From: Sulfurovum sp.
GTDB taxonomy: Bacteria; Campylobacterota; Campylobacteria; Campylobacterales; Sulfurovaceae
DNA: 13,128 nt
Assembly (NCBI GenBank): GCA_004377245.1
Contig: SOIK01000152.1
Coordinates: 1 to 13,128 of the forward strand
Direction of reading: 5' to 3'
Shown: piece after piece, positions 1-6,878 of the stretch
How the letters are laid out: each line of letters begins with the position of its first letter
Position numbering within the stretch: position 1 is the stretch's first letter
The notes under the pieces: model-generated
Seen by the model: only the letters and a program-made list of their open reading frames with translations
What the model was told of the DNA's origin: nothing
Databases searched by the model: none
Position numbers and translations under genes: made by a program

Positions 1-134
1 TCGCATACCCTGAACTTGGACCAGAAGCTGTTCGTAAGATCACGGTTAAAGATTTTCCTGTAACGGTTATCAACGATACACATGGAAATGACCTTTACCA
101 AATGGGTAGAGAACAGTACGAGGTCAAGGACTAA
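1..134 (+). CDS. Class I (Fe-S) fumarate hydratase, C-terminal end (partial)
   Basis: The window opens inside a gene whose codons start at base 3; 43 residues remain before the TAA at 132-134. The visible tail contains YPELGPEAVRKI, then DFPV and DTHGNDLY. This resembles the end of the beta (C-terminal) domain of iron-sulfur hydro-lyases of the class I fumarase family, where E. coli FumA has [20 protein letters not shown] followed by DDKGNDFF. Class I fumarases interconvert fumarate and malate with an oxygen-sensitive [4Fe-4S] cluster in the cytoplasm. The cluster cysteines lie upstream of the window, so they cannot be checked, nor can it be told whether this is a single chain or a separate beta subunit. 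An L-tartrate dehydratase beta chain is the main alternative. The neighbouring fumC supports the fumarase reading. Confidence 0.68.
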   Translation, partial: AYPELGPEAVRKITVKDFPVTVINDTHGNDLYQMGREQYEVKD

Positions 135-138
135 CAAC

Positions 139-249
139 TTGTAGGGTGGGCATTCCTGCCCACGCATTCCTGCCCACCACAAACTTGTTTTGAATCTCTT
201 TGGTGGGCAGTGCCAAAGGCATACACTTCGATAAATGCCCACCCTACAA
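139..249. repeat. REP-like palindromic repeat, copy A
   Basis: A perfect 16-bp inverted repeat (139-154 with 234-249, core GTAGGGTGGGCATT) encloses a second, 10-bp inverted repeat (170-179 with 201-210, CTGCCCACCA/TGGTGGGCAG). Inside is the hairpin TGCC-AAA-GGCA at 211-221. The left arm also carries a 13-bp direct repeat, CATTCCTGCCCAC, at 151-163 and 165-177. The right part, 203-248, recurs at 9027-9072 with 4 mismatches in 46. GTGGGCA-type palindromes are typical of REP elements moved by RAYT (Y1) transposases, but no transposase is in the window. Its position just after the class I fumarase stop means it may also form a 3' hairpin in that mRNA. Confidence 0.75.
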
Positions 250-315
250 ATATCACTACTTCTTTTTTTCTTAATCTCTGTATCAAACCAAATTTCATCA
301 TTAATCAAAATAGTG

Positions 316-321
316 TATTAT
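316..321 (+). promoter_or_regulatory. Putative -10 box of fumC
   Basis: TATTAT at 316-321 (overlapping TATAAG at 319-324) follows a TG and lies in an A/T-rich stretch about 30 nt before the fumC start. No -35 hexamer is evident, which is usual for Campylobacterota sigma-70 promoters. Transcription would begin near 328. The call rests on the box and its placement only. Confidence 0.4.
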
Positions 322-351
322 AAGTGATCTTGATACATTAAAGGATCAATC

Positions 352-1749
352 ATGAATTATAGAATAGAAAAAGATACCATGGGAGAGATGAAAGTCCCTG
401 CCGATAAATACTGGGCGGCACAGACACAAAGATCGATCCATAATTTTGAAATTGGTAATGAAAAAATGCCTTTAGAGGTAATCTATGGCTTTGCTAATCT
501 GAAAAAAGCTTGTGCTTTAGTGAACCAGGAATTAGGTCGCCTTGATGATGAAAAAACATCTGCCATCTCTCAGGCATGTGAGAGTATCTTGGCAGGAGAA
601 CTGGATGATAACTTTCCTCTAGTCGTATGGCAAACAGGTTCAGGAACGCAGTCAAATATGAATGTGAACGAAGTGGTGGCAAATAAAGCAACTGAGATCC
701 TTGGCGGAGACTTCACCAAAGACAAACTTGTTCACCCAAATGACGATGTAAACAAAGGTCAAAGTTCTAATGACACTTATCCAACAGGTATGCGTATCGC
801 TGAAGTGGTTGCTGTGACTGATAACCTTATCCCTGCACTTGAACAACTAAAAGCGACATTGGACAGTAAAGCAAAAGCATTTGCTGACATCGTAAAGATC
901 GGTAGAACACACCTCCAAGATGCAACACCATTGACACTCGGTCAAGAGATTAGTGGTTATGTAGCGATGTTGGAGACGAATCTTAAGCAGATCAATGATG
1001 CGTTGGTTTATTGTAGAGAACTTGCTATTGGTGGTACAGCTGTGGGTACTGGTCTGAACTCTCATCCAGAATTTTCACAAAGAGTATCTGTACAACTCAA
1101 TCGCTTTATGGCTAAAAATTATGGGTTTGTTTCTCAACCAAACAAATTTCATGCACTGACAGGACATGATGCTGAAGTAGTACTCAGTGGGGCACTCAAA
1201 GCACTTGCAGCAAACTTGATGAAGATCGCTAACGATGTAAGATGGTTATCCTCCGGACCTAGATGTGGGATAGGTGAAATATCTATCCCTGCAAATGAAC
1301 CAGGTTCATCTATTATGCCAGGGAAAGTCAACCCTACACAAGCTGAAGCGATGACTATGGTAGTCGTGCAAGTGATGGGTAATGATGCAACAATAGGTAT
1401 CGCTGCGTCTCAAGGTAACTTTGAACTGAATGTATTTAAGCCAGTGATCGCATATAACATTTTACAGTCAACGAAGCTTTTAGCAGATGCAATGAGAAGT
1501 TTTGATACAAATTGTGCAGTGGGTATCGAACCGATCCGTGATAACATCGAGAAATTCCTCAATGACTCGTTGATGTTGGTAACAGCACTTAACCCTCATA
1601 TCGGGTATGAAAATGCAGCTAAGATCGCTAAAACAGCACATGCTAACGGTACAACACTTAAAGAAGAGTCTATCGCTCTTGGATTTCTTACTTCTGAAGA
1701 GTTTGACAAATATGTTAAACCAGAGGACATGATCGCTCCAAAGGCATAA
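352..1749 (+). CDS. fumC: Fumarate hydratase class II
   Basis: This cytoplasmic, iron-independent homotetrameric fumarase interconverts fumarate and (S)-malate in the TCA or reductive TCA cycle. The 465-residue length equals the family norm (E. coli FumC 467). Visible motifs in order: GSGTQ at 96-100, [14 protein letters not shown] at 128-141, [10 protein letters not shown] at 184-193 with the catalytic histidine H187, and the superfamily signature [11 protein letters not shown] at 318-328 carrying the catalytic serine (S319 by alignment with E. coli S318), K325 and N327. The ATG is preceded by AAAGGA at 340-345 with 6 nt spacing, and the protein begins at the usual family position ([14 protein letters not shown]). 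It follows a class I fumarase tail after a 217-nt gap containing a REP-like repeat, so it probably has its own promoter. Aspartase and argininosuccinate lyase share the fold, but the SS motif and HPNDDVN loop fit fumarase. Confidence 0.97.
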   Translation: MNYRIEKDTMGEMKVPADKYWAAQTQRSIHNFEIGNEKMPLEVIYGFANLKKACALVNQELGRLDDEKTSAISQACESILAGELDDNFPLVVWQTGSGTQSNMNVNEVVANKATEILGGDFTKDKLVHPNDDVNKGQSSNDTYPTGMRIAEVVAVTDNLIPALEQLKATLDSKAKAFADIVKIGRTHLQDATPLTLGQEISGYVAMLETNLKQINDALVYCRELAIGGTAVGTGLNSHPEFSQRVSVQLNRFMAKNYGFVSQPNKFHALTGHDAEVVLSGALKALAANLMKIANDVRWLSSGPRCGIGEISIPANEPGSSIMPGKVNPTQAEAMTMVVVQVMGNDATIGIAASQGNFELNVFKPVIAYNILQSTKLLADAMRSFDTNCAVGIEPIRDNIEKFLNDSLMLVTALNPHIGYENAAKIAKTAHANGTTLKEESIALGFLTSEEFDKYVKPEDMIAPKA

Positions 1750-1757
1750 AACTGCAA

Positions 1758-1778
1758 GGGTGTCTCTTATAGGCACCC
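1758..1778 (+). terminator. Hairpin after fumC, weak terminator candidate
   Basis: GGGTGTC at 1758-1764 pairs with GGCACCC at 1772-1778 (7 bp including one G-U pair, loop TCTTATA), 8 nt after the fumC stop. It is followed by AAATATATAC rather than a T-run, so intrinsic termination would be weak. It could instead protect the 3' end of the mRNA. Confidence 0.45.
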
Positions 1779-1999
1779 AAATATATACTACTCTTTCATT
1801 TCAGTGGCAATCACAAGCCAAAATTAATTACTAATTCAAAAACCTTTTAACTATATATGTGCTACTTCTTCCAATTTATTTACGTATTTCAGACACTTTC
1901 GGTATTCAAAAAATGTTCCAATAGTAAACAATAATAAGAAATTTATATCATTATCATAATAAAAATTGATTTTAAATTCCATAATCTGCTATCATCACT

Positions 2000-2005
2000 T
2001 ATAAT
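2000..2005 (+). promoter_or_regulatory. Putative -10 box of the ETF-QO/etfBA/mdh operon
   Basis: A perfect TATAAT at 2000-2005 is followed by GCTTTTTTATAATTTTTATAA (written here only as context up to 2025; a second TATAAT lies at 2012-2017). Upstream DNA is A/T-rich with no -35 hexamer at the right distance. Transcription starting near 2012 would give a leader of about 47 nt before the ATG at 2059. Confidence 0.55.
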
Positions 2006-2058
2006 GCTTTTTTATAATTTTTATAAACAGTATTAAATGATAATGCAAAGAGGTGAAC

Positions 2059-3723
2059 ATGGATAGTACAGATACAGTTTCAACTGATGTATTGATAGTT
2101 GGTGGTGGACCTTCGGGTCTGGCTGCAGCGATTCATTTGGCTGATAGCTTAAAAAAGAGAGGTATTGACGATAAGCGGATCATGCTTATCGAAAAAGGTA
2201 ACGCTATTGGGAGTCATAATCTCTCAGGTGCAGTGATCGACCCGAAGATATTTAAAACATTTCTTCCGGATGTGGATATAAGTGAGATACCTTTGGATTC
2301 AGAGGTAACTGTAGATAAAACGATGTTTTTGACAGAGACGAGTGATAATGCTCTTCCTTTTCATCCTCCTTATATGAATAATATCGGGAACTATTCGGCT
2401 TCTATCTCTAAGCTTTGTAAATATTTAGCCCAGATCGCTGAAGATAAGGGTGTAGAGATATATAGCGGATTTGCCGTAGAAGATGTGATCTATAAAGATG
2501 GGAAAGTTTCTGGTGTCAAAACCAAAGATACAGGTGTTGACCATCATGGCAAAAATCTTAAAAATTTCCAAGAGGGAACAACGGTTGAAGCAGCTATTAC
2601 TATTTTAGCAGAGGGGACAAGAGGCAGTGTAGCCAAAAAAGTAATAGATGCACTCGATTTGGATACAGGCTGTAACGAGCAGATATACTCTCTTGGTGTT
2701 AAAGAGCTTTGGAGTGTGCCTGAGGGGAATATTGAGGCAGGAACTGTCTATCATACTATGGGGTATCCGCTTCAGTCAGGCTCTGAGTTTGGCGGTGGAT
2801 TTATCTATGGTCTGGAAGACAACAAAGTAGCACTGGGACTTGTTGTCGGTCTTGACTATAAAGACCCAAGTTTTGATGTACATGCAGCGATGCAGGTCTG
2901 GAAGCAACATCCGTTTGTCTCTAAGATCTTAGAGGGTGGTACTATCCAGGAGTTTGGTGCCAAAACACTCCCGGAGGGTGGATACTATGCAATGCCGAAA
3001 TTTTATGATGATAATCTTATGATCGTAGGCGACAGTGCTGGATTCTTGACAACAGCAAGACTCAAAGGTATCCACTTAGCCATAGAGTCAGGCATGATGG
3101 CAGCCAAAGCAGCAGCAAAAGCCTTGGTGAGTGGTGATACTTCTAAAGCATCACTCTCATACTATAATGAACTTTTTGAGCAGAGTAATGCCTATGAAGA
3201 GATGTATAGAGCTAGAAACTTTAGACAAGCATTTGATAAAGGCATGTTGCTGGGCGGACTGCAGTTTGCAACACAGCTGATAACAGGAGGGGCAGGGGTT
3301 CTTGGAAGGCTCAGAACCGAAAAAGACAGCGAAGTATTGATGTCACTCAATGCATTTACCGGTGTGCCGTTTGCTCAAAGATTTGAAGGCAAGCTGGAGT
3401 TTGATAAGAAATTTACCTTTGATAAGGTAACGGATGTCTTCTATTCTAAAGCGAATCATGAAGAGGAACAGCTTTGTCACTTAGTGCTGAATAATCCAGA
3501 GAACTATAACAAAGTAAATATAGAACAATATGGTTGCCCAGAGGCCTCTTTCTGTCCAGCAGAAGTCTATGAGCTTCATACGGACAAAGAGGGACACAAA
3601 GAGCTTAGAATCCATGCTGAAAATTGTGTTCACTGTAAAACCTGTGATATTAAATCTCCAGCTGCTGGAATTACCTGGGTTGTACCGTATGGTGGTGATG
3701 GTCCAGATTATGAGTATATGTAA
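2059..3723 (+). CDS. Electron transfer flavoprotein-ubiquinone oxidoreductase (ETF-QO)
   Basis: ETF-QO is a peripheral membrane FAD/[4Fe-4S] enzyme that passes electrons between reduced ETF and the quinone pool. In the 554-residue protein, GGGPSG at 15-20 is the N-terminal FAD-binding loop, followed by the family segment EKGNAIGSHNLSGAVIDP (about 47-64). The middle has the ETF-QO signatures GIKELW-like GVKELWSVPEG and EDNKVALGLVVGLDYKDP. The C-terminal ferredoxin-like domain supplies four cluster cysteines: C499 (CPAEVYE), then C523, C526 and C529 (NCVHCKTCDIK). A further cysteine, C493, lies just before. Length matches full ETF-QO (about 550), not the shorter FixC, whose ferredoxin FixX is separate. 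I chose ATG 2059 because AGAGG at 2049-2053 sits 5 nt ahead of it; a GTG at 2053 would overlap that ribosome-binding site. It is followed after 20 nt by its partner ETF. Confidence 0.95.
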   Translation: MDSTDTVSTDVLIVGGGPSGLAAAIHLADSLKKRGIDDKRIMLIEKGNAIGSHNLSGAVIDPKIFKTFLPDVDISEIPLDSEVTVDKTMFLTETSDNALPFHPPYMNNIGNYSASISKLCKYLAQIAEDKGVEIYSGFAVEDVIYKDGKVSGVKTKDTGVDHHGKNLKNFQEGTTVEAAITILAEGTRGSVAKKVIDALDLDTGCNEQIYSLGVKELWSVPEGNIEAGTVYHTMGYPLQSGSEFGGGFIYGLEDNKVALGLVVGLDYKDPSFDVHAAMQVWKQHPFVSKILEGGTIQEFGAKTLPEGGYYAMPKFYDDNLMIVGDSAGFLTTARLKGIHLAIESGMMAAKAAAKALVSGDTSKASLSYYNELFEQSNAYEEMYRARNFRQAFDKGMLLGGLQFATQLITGGAGVLGRLRTEKDSEVLMSLNAFTGVPFAQRFEGKLEFDKKFTFDKVTDVFYSKANHEEEQLCHLVLNNPENYNKVNIEQYGCPEASFCPAEVYELHTDKEGHKELRIHAENCVHCKTCDIKSPAAGITWVVPYGGDGPDYEYM

Positions 3724-3743
3724 GAGAAAGGAGAATTTAATAG

Positions 3744-5678
3744 ATGACAATAATTAGTTTAATGAAACAGGTACCTCTTCCGTCTGAGATGAGAATGGGG
3801 GAAGATGGGTTGATGGATAGAACAAAAGCAAAGTCGATTATCAATATTGATTGTGGCTATGCACTAGAAGCGGGGATTCAGATCAAAAATGAGAATCCTG
3901 ATGCAAAATTGATAGTCTGCTCGATGGGACCTCCATCGTTTGAGGAGTCACTCAAAAAAGCACTCTCCATGGGATACGATGAAGCCTATCTTTTGAGCGA
4001 CAGAAGATTAGGAGGGTCTGATACCTATGCTACAGGATTGGCTATCTCTACCATGCTTAAGCATTTGGGTTTTGGAAAAGGTCTGGATGAGGATTTCCTT
4101 ATCGTGGCAGGTCGTCAAACCTCTGATGGTGATACCGCACACGTTCCATCACAAGTGGCTGAAAACATGGGTATACCACAAGCGACTTTTATAGAGACGG
4201 CAGATTTGGTGGATGGAAATATTGAAGCCAAAAGGATTATTGAGGGTGGATATCAGATGATGAAACTCCCTCTTCCTTGTGCATTGTCGTTTACGCCAAC
4301 AGGTATCGATCCGAGACGACCATCCCTTAGTGGTGCCATCAAAGCCAGAAACAGTGAGATCACGGTATTTAGTATTGATGATATAAATCTAAGTGATGAG
4401 AAGATCGGTTTGAGCGGGTCACCTACCATTGTTGCCAAGGTAGCCAACATCAAAAGTGAAAGAGCACCGGTCAAGATGAGTGAAGGACACAGTGAGACAG
4501 AGCTGGTAAATTCTCTTATGGAAAATATCAAATCTGGTAAAAACACACTTGAGGTCAAAGAGAAAAAAGAGAAAAAAGAGAAAAAGAGACCAGAAGGCTT
4601 TGAAGAAATAGACTTTAGAGATGGTGCCAGCGGCATCTTGACATGGGCAGAGGTTGTCAATGGGAAAATCTCACGGCCATCGTTAGAGTTACTTACGCCT
4701 GCTAGAGATTTGGCAAATCAACTTGAAGAAGATACACAAGTAACAACACTTCTTATTGGGAAGGATATTCAAGACTTAGCCAAAGAGTTGGTAGCTCACG
4801 GCAGTGATGAAGTGATCGTGGTTGACGATGAGAGACTCGAAGAGTATCGTATCTTGCCATTCTCAGAGATCTTTGCACAGGTGATTAAAGAGAGAAACCC
4901 TGAGATCGCACTTTTTGCTGCAACCACAGCAGGACGAGAGTTGGCACCTAGGATCGGTGTCAAGACAGATAGTGGGGTAACAGCAGACTGTACTGCACTA
5001 GAGATCGGTGAGCATATCAATAGAAAAGAGAAAAAGATCTTTGCTCCTATACTCGAATCAAGAAGACCGACCTATGGCGAGAGTAAACTTGCTACTATTT
5101 TAGGATTTGTCTGCCCTCAAATCTCAACGGCAAGAGCAGGAACATTTGAAGTTCCAACACCTGATGAGAATAGAGAAGGTATCATTACAAACTTTGAACC
5201 AAAATTGAAGAAAAAAGAGTTTGTATCTGAAATCATTGAAACTGTCAGAGGTGAAGGTGGGCTACAGAGTCTCTTTGATGCTGATATTATTGTGGCAGGT
5301 GGTAGAGGAGCAACATCTGATGACCTGAAGCTTGTTCAAGAGTTAGCTGCTGCACTGAGTGAGCAGGGGGTAAAAGCTGAATGGGCTTGCAGTAGACCGG
5401 TGGTTGATGATGGTACAGCAGAGTATGCAAGACAGATAGGACAGACAGGTAAAACCGTGAGACCAAAAGTCTATGTGGCGATTGGTGTAAGTGGTGCGGT
5501 GCAACATATTGCCGGCATGAAAGAATCTGAGACAATCGTTGCCATTGATCATAATGCAAAAGAGACCATTTTTTCTAATGCTGATTTTGGAATTGTAGGT
5601 GAGTATCAAGATATTTTACCAGAGTTGATTGAAAAAGTGAAATCTGGATTTACATTTGGTCTTGAAGTAAAAAAATAG
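3744..5678 (+). CDS. Fused electron transfer flavoprotein, EtfB-EtfA in one chain
   Basis: ETF normally consists of two separate subunits; here both are in one 644-residue protein. Residues 1 to about 262 are EtfB: SMGPP at 60-64, SDRRLGGSDTYAT at 85-97, and GRQTSDGDTAHVPSQVAE at 123-140. That last motif resembles the DGDTAQVGPxxAE segment of anaerobic/bifurcating ETFs rather than the DDDCNQT form of mitochondrial EtfB. Residues 263-284 are a charged linker containing EKK three times. Residues from about 285 to 640 are EtfA: GVTADCTALEIG at 411-422, AGGRG at 518-522, S550-R551, QIGQTGK at 564-570, GVSGAVQHIAGMK at 581-593 and AIDHN at 600-604, the FAD-binding elements. AAAGGAG at 3727-3733 precedes the ATG. 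The gene lies between its quinone reductase partner (20 nt) and mdh (10 nt), so all three are probably one transcript. The physiological electron donor is not visible here. Confidence 0.95.
   Translation: MTIISLMKQVPLPSEMRMGEDGLMDRTKAKSIINIDCGYALEAGIQIKNENPDAKLIVCSMGPPSFEESLKKALSMGYDEAYLLSDRRLGGSDTYATGLAISTMLKHLGFGKGLDEDFLIVAGRQTSDGDTAHVPSQVAENMGIPQATFIETADLVDGNIEAKRIIEGGYQMMKLPLPCALSFTPTGIDPRRPSLSGAIKARNSEITVFSIDDINLSDEKIGLSGSPTIVAKVANIKSERAPVKMSEGHSETELVNSLMENIKSGKNTLEVKEKKEKKEKKRPEGFEEIDFRDGASGILTWAEVVNGKISRPSLELLTPARDLANQLEEDTQVTTLLIGKDIQDLAKELVAHGSDEVIVVDDERLEEYRILPFSEIFAQVIKERNPEIALFAATTAGRELAPRIGVKTDSGVTADCTALEIGEHINRKEKKIFAPILESRRPTYGESKLATILGFVCPQISTARAGTFEVPTPDENREGIITNFEPKLKKKEFVSEIIETVRGEGGLQSLFDADIIVAGGRGATSDDLKLVQELAAALSEQGVKAEWACSRPVVDDGTAEYARQIGQTGKTVRPKVYVAIGVSGAVQHIAGMKESETIVAIDHNAKETIFSNADFGIVGEYQDILPELIEKVKSGFTFGLEVKK
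4560..4586 (+). repeat. In-frame 9-bp tandem repeat coding the EtfB-EtfA linker
   Basis: Three copies of GAGAAAAAA (the last with a G at the end) encode EKK-EKK-EKK, residues 273-281 of the fused ETF. The repeat marks the join between the two former subunits. Because the unit is a multiple of three, a gain or loss by slippage would change linker length without breaking the frame. Confidence 0.85.
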
Positions 5679-5688
5679 GAGAATAGAT

Positions 5689-6633
5689 ATGGTAGGTAGA
5701 AAAGTAGGAATAGTAGGAGCAGGATTTGTTGGAGCAACTGCTGCGTATAGTTTAACGATGGTAGGTACTTGTCATGAGGTAGTATTGTATGATATTGCAC
5801 CTGATGTTGCAAAAGGTAAAGCGATTGATATTGGCCAATCAACCAATTACTCCCCTAAAGGTACTATTGTTACAGCAGCAGAGGACGCAAGTGGTTTGAA
5901 GGATTGTGATATTGTTGTCATTACCGCTGGTGTTCCGCGAAGAAGTGAGATGACAAGGGCAGACCTGCTTATGATAAATGCAAAGATCATGAAAGATGTT
6001 GTAGGAAATATTCAAAAATACTCACCAAATGCGATTATTCTTTGTGTCTCCAATCCTCTCGATGTAATGACTTACGTGGTACACAAGATGACAGGTTGGG
6101 ACAGAAATAGGATTGTAGGAATGGCAGGTGCTTTGGATGGTGCAAGAATGTCATACCAGATCCATCAAAAAGTAGGCTATGGTTCTGGACAGACTAGAGC
6201 GATGGTACTAGGTGATCATGGTCAAAATATGATTCCCTGTCCAGAGATCTCTGCTGTAGGTGGCGTACCTTTAGAGCAGGTTATCTCCAAAAAAGATATG
6301 GAGGATATTATCGCACGGACTAAAGAGGGAGGCTCTGAGATCGTAAAGTATCTTGGTACTTCTGCCTACTATGCACCTGGACGCGCTGTATCTGTAATGG
6401 TAGAGGCAATTTTGGATGATAGTAGGATTGTGATGCCATCTTCAGTTCTTCTAGACGGAGAGTATGGATACAAAGATGTGACAGTAGGGGTTCCTGTTGT
6501 GCTTGGAGCCAATGGTGTTGAGAAGATTATTGAGCTTGATCTTAATGAGGAGACAAAAGCCAAATTCAAAGCCTCTGTTGATTCGATACAAGAGGGTATT
6601 GATATATTGAATGAAAATAATTTTTTTGATTAG
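5689..6633 (+). CDS. mdh: Malate dehydrogenase (NAD, LDH-like type)
   Basis: This cytoplasmic enzyme interconverts malate and oxaloacetate with NAD(H). The 314-residue length fits the LDH-like MDH group of Campylobacterota. Visible: the Rossmann loop GIVGAGFVG at 7-15; D35 at the end of beta-2, which favours NAD over NADP; the substrate loop GVPRRSEMTR at 81-90 with R84, R85 and R90, where an arginine rather than the glutamine of lactate dehydrogenases indicates oxaloacetate; SNPLD at 121-125; D150 and R153 in GALDGAR; and the catalytic histidine H177 in LGDHG. AGGAGA at 5677-5682 overlaps the etfBA stop and serves the ATG at 5689, so translation is tightly linked to etfBA. In Campylobacter, mdh follows icd in the block icd-mdh-sucCD-oorDABC; here the ETF pair occupies the icd position. 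Confidence 0.96.
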   Translation: MVGRKVGIVGAGFVGATAAYSLTMVGTCHEVVLYDIAPDVAKGKAIDIGQSTNYSPKGTIVTAAEDASGLKDCDIVVITAGVPRRSEMTRADLLMINAKIMKDVVGNIQKYSPNAIILCVSNPLDVMTYVVHKMTGWDRNRIVGMAGALDGARMSYQIHQKVGYGSGQTRAMVLGDHGQNMIPCPEISAVGGVPLEQVISKKDMEDIIARTKEGGSEIVKYLGTSAYYAPGRAVSVMVEAILDDSRIVMPSSVLLDGEYGYKDVTVGVPVVLGANGVEKIIELDLNEETKAKFKASVDSIQEGIDILNENNFFD

Positions 6634-6654
6634 ATAAGAGAGTTTTATTGTGAT

Positions 6655-6677
6655 AGTAAGAGTCAAAGATTCTTACT
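6655..6677 (+). terminator. Hairpin after mdh, terminator candidate
   Basis: AGTAAGAG at 6655-6662 pairs with TTCTTACT at 6670-6677 (8 bp with one G-U pair, 7-nt loop), 22 nt after the mdh stop. An outer AGAGAG/CTCTCT pairing (6637-6642 with 6685-6690) could enclose it. The following bases are TCTCC, not a T-run, so termination strength is uncertain. sucC has its own TATAAT downstream, which agrees with an operon boundary here. Confidence 0.45.
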
Positions 6678-6709
6678 TCTCCAGCTCTCTGTTATGATTT
6701 GGACTCTAT

Positions 6710-6742
6710 CAAAGGGTCGTCTTGGGGATGCAAAACCCTTTG
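6710..6742. other. Inverted repeat in the mdh-sucC gap
   Basis: CAAAGGGT at 6710-6717 and ACCCTTTG at 6735-6742 form a perfect 8-bp inverted repeat with a 17-nt loop. It is about 100 bp before the sucC -10 box. It could be a second hairpin of the mdh 3' region or a protein-binding dyad. I recognise no known riboswitch or regulator site. Confidence 0.4.
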
Positions 6743-6841
6743 TATACCATGAACTTTACTGTAACTGTGTAAAAATTTACCACATCACTTAAATTAGTAT
6801 TTTTGATAATACTATTAACCGAATATTATCTGTAATAGGCG

Positions 6842-6847
6842 TATAAT
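6842..6847 (+). promoter_or_regulatory. Putative -10 box of sucCD
   Basis: A perfect TATAAT lies 32 nt before the sucC start codon. Transcription would start near 6854 and give a leader of about 25 nt carrying the ribosome-binding site AAGGAG at 6868-6873. No clear -35 box is seen; the upstream DNA is A/T-rich. Confidence 0.6.
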
Positions 6848-6878
6848 AAAGGAACTTATTGTAAAAAAAGGAGTCTAC

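Larger units (their letters stand above)
1750..2058. other. A/T-rich intergenic region between fumC and the ETF operon
   Basis: This 309-nt gap holds the fumC 3' hairpin, a strongly A/T-rich tract from about 1840 to 2040, a Fur-like sequence at 1945-1960 and a TATAAT box at 2000-2005. I see no credible small gene and no RNA gene on either strand. The layout suits a dedicated promoter region for the downstream three-gene unit. Confidence 0.6.

Noticed and set aside
2053..2058. A GTG start for ETF-QO two codons earlier
   Set aside because: The only good ribosome-binding site, AGAGG at 2049-2053, overlaps that GTG. It is correctly spaced for the ATG at 2059.
4563..4586. A-rich runs in the ETF linker as a programmed frameshift site giving free EtfB
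   Set aside because: The A6G runs are read as AAA AAA G, not in the A-AAA-AAG phase of the dnaX slippery site, and no stimulatory structure is evident. A simple in-frame linker explains the data.
4253..4660. A 135-codon reverse-strand open frame within etfBA
   Set aside because: It is antisense to well-conserved EtfB sequence, has low-complexity F/S-rich composition from the linker repeat, and no ribosome-binding site.
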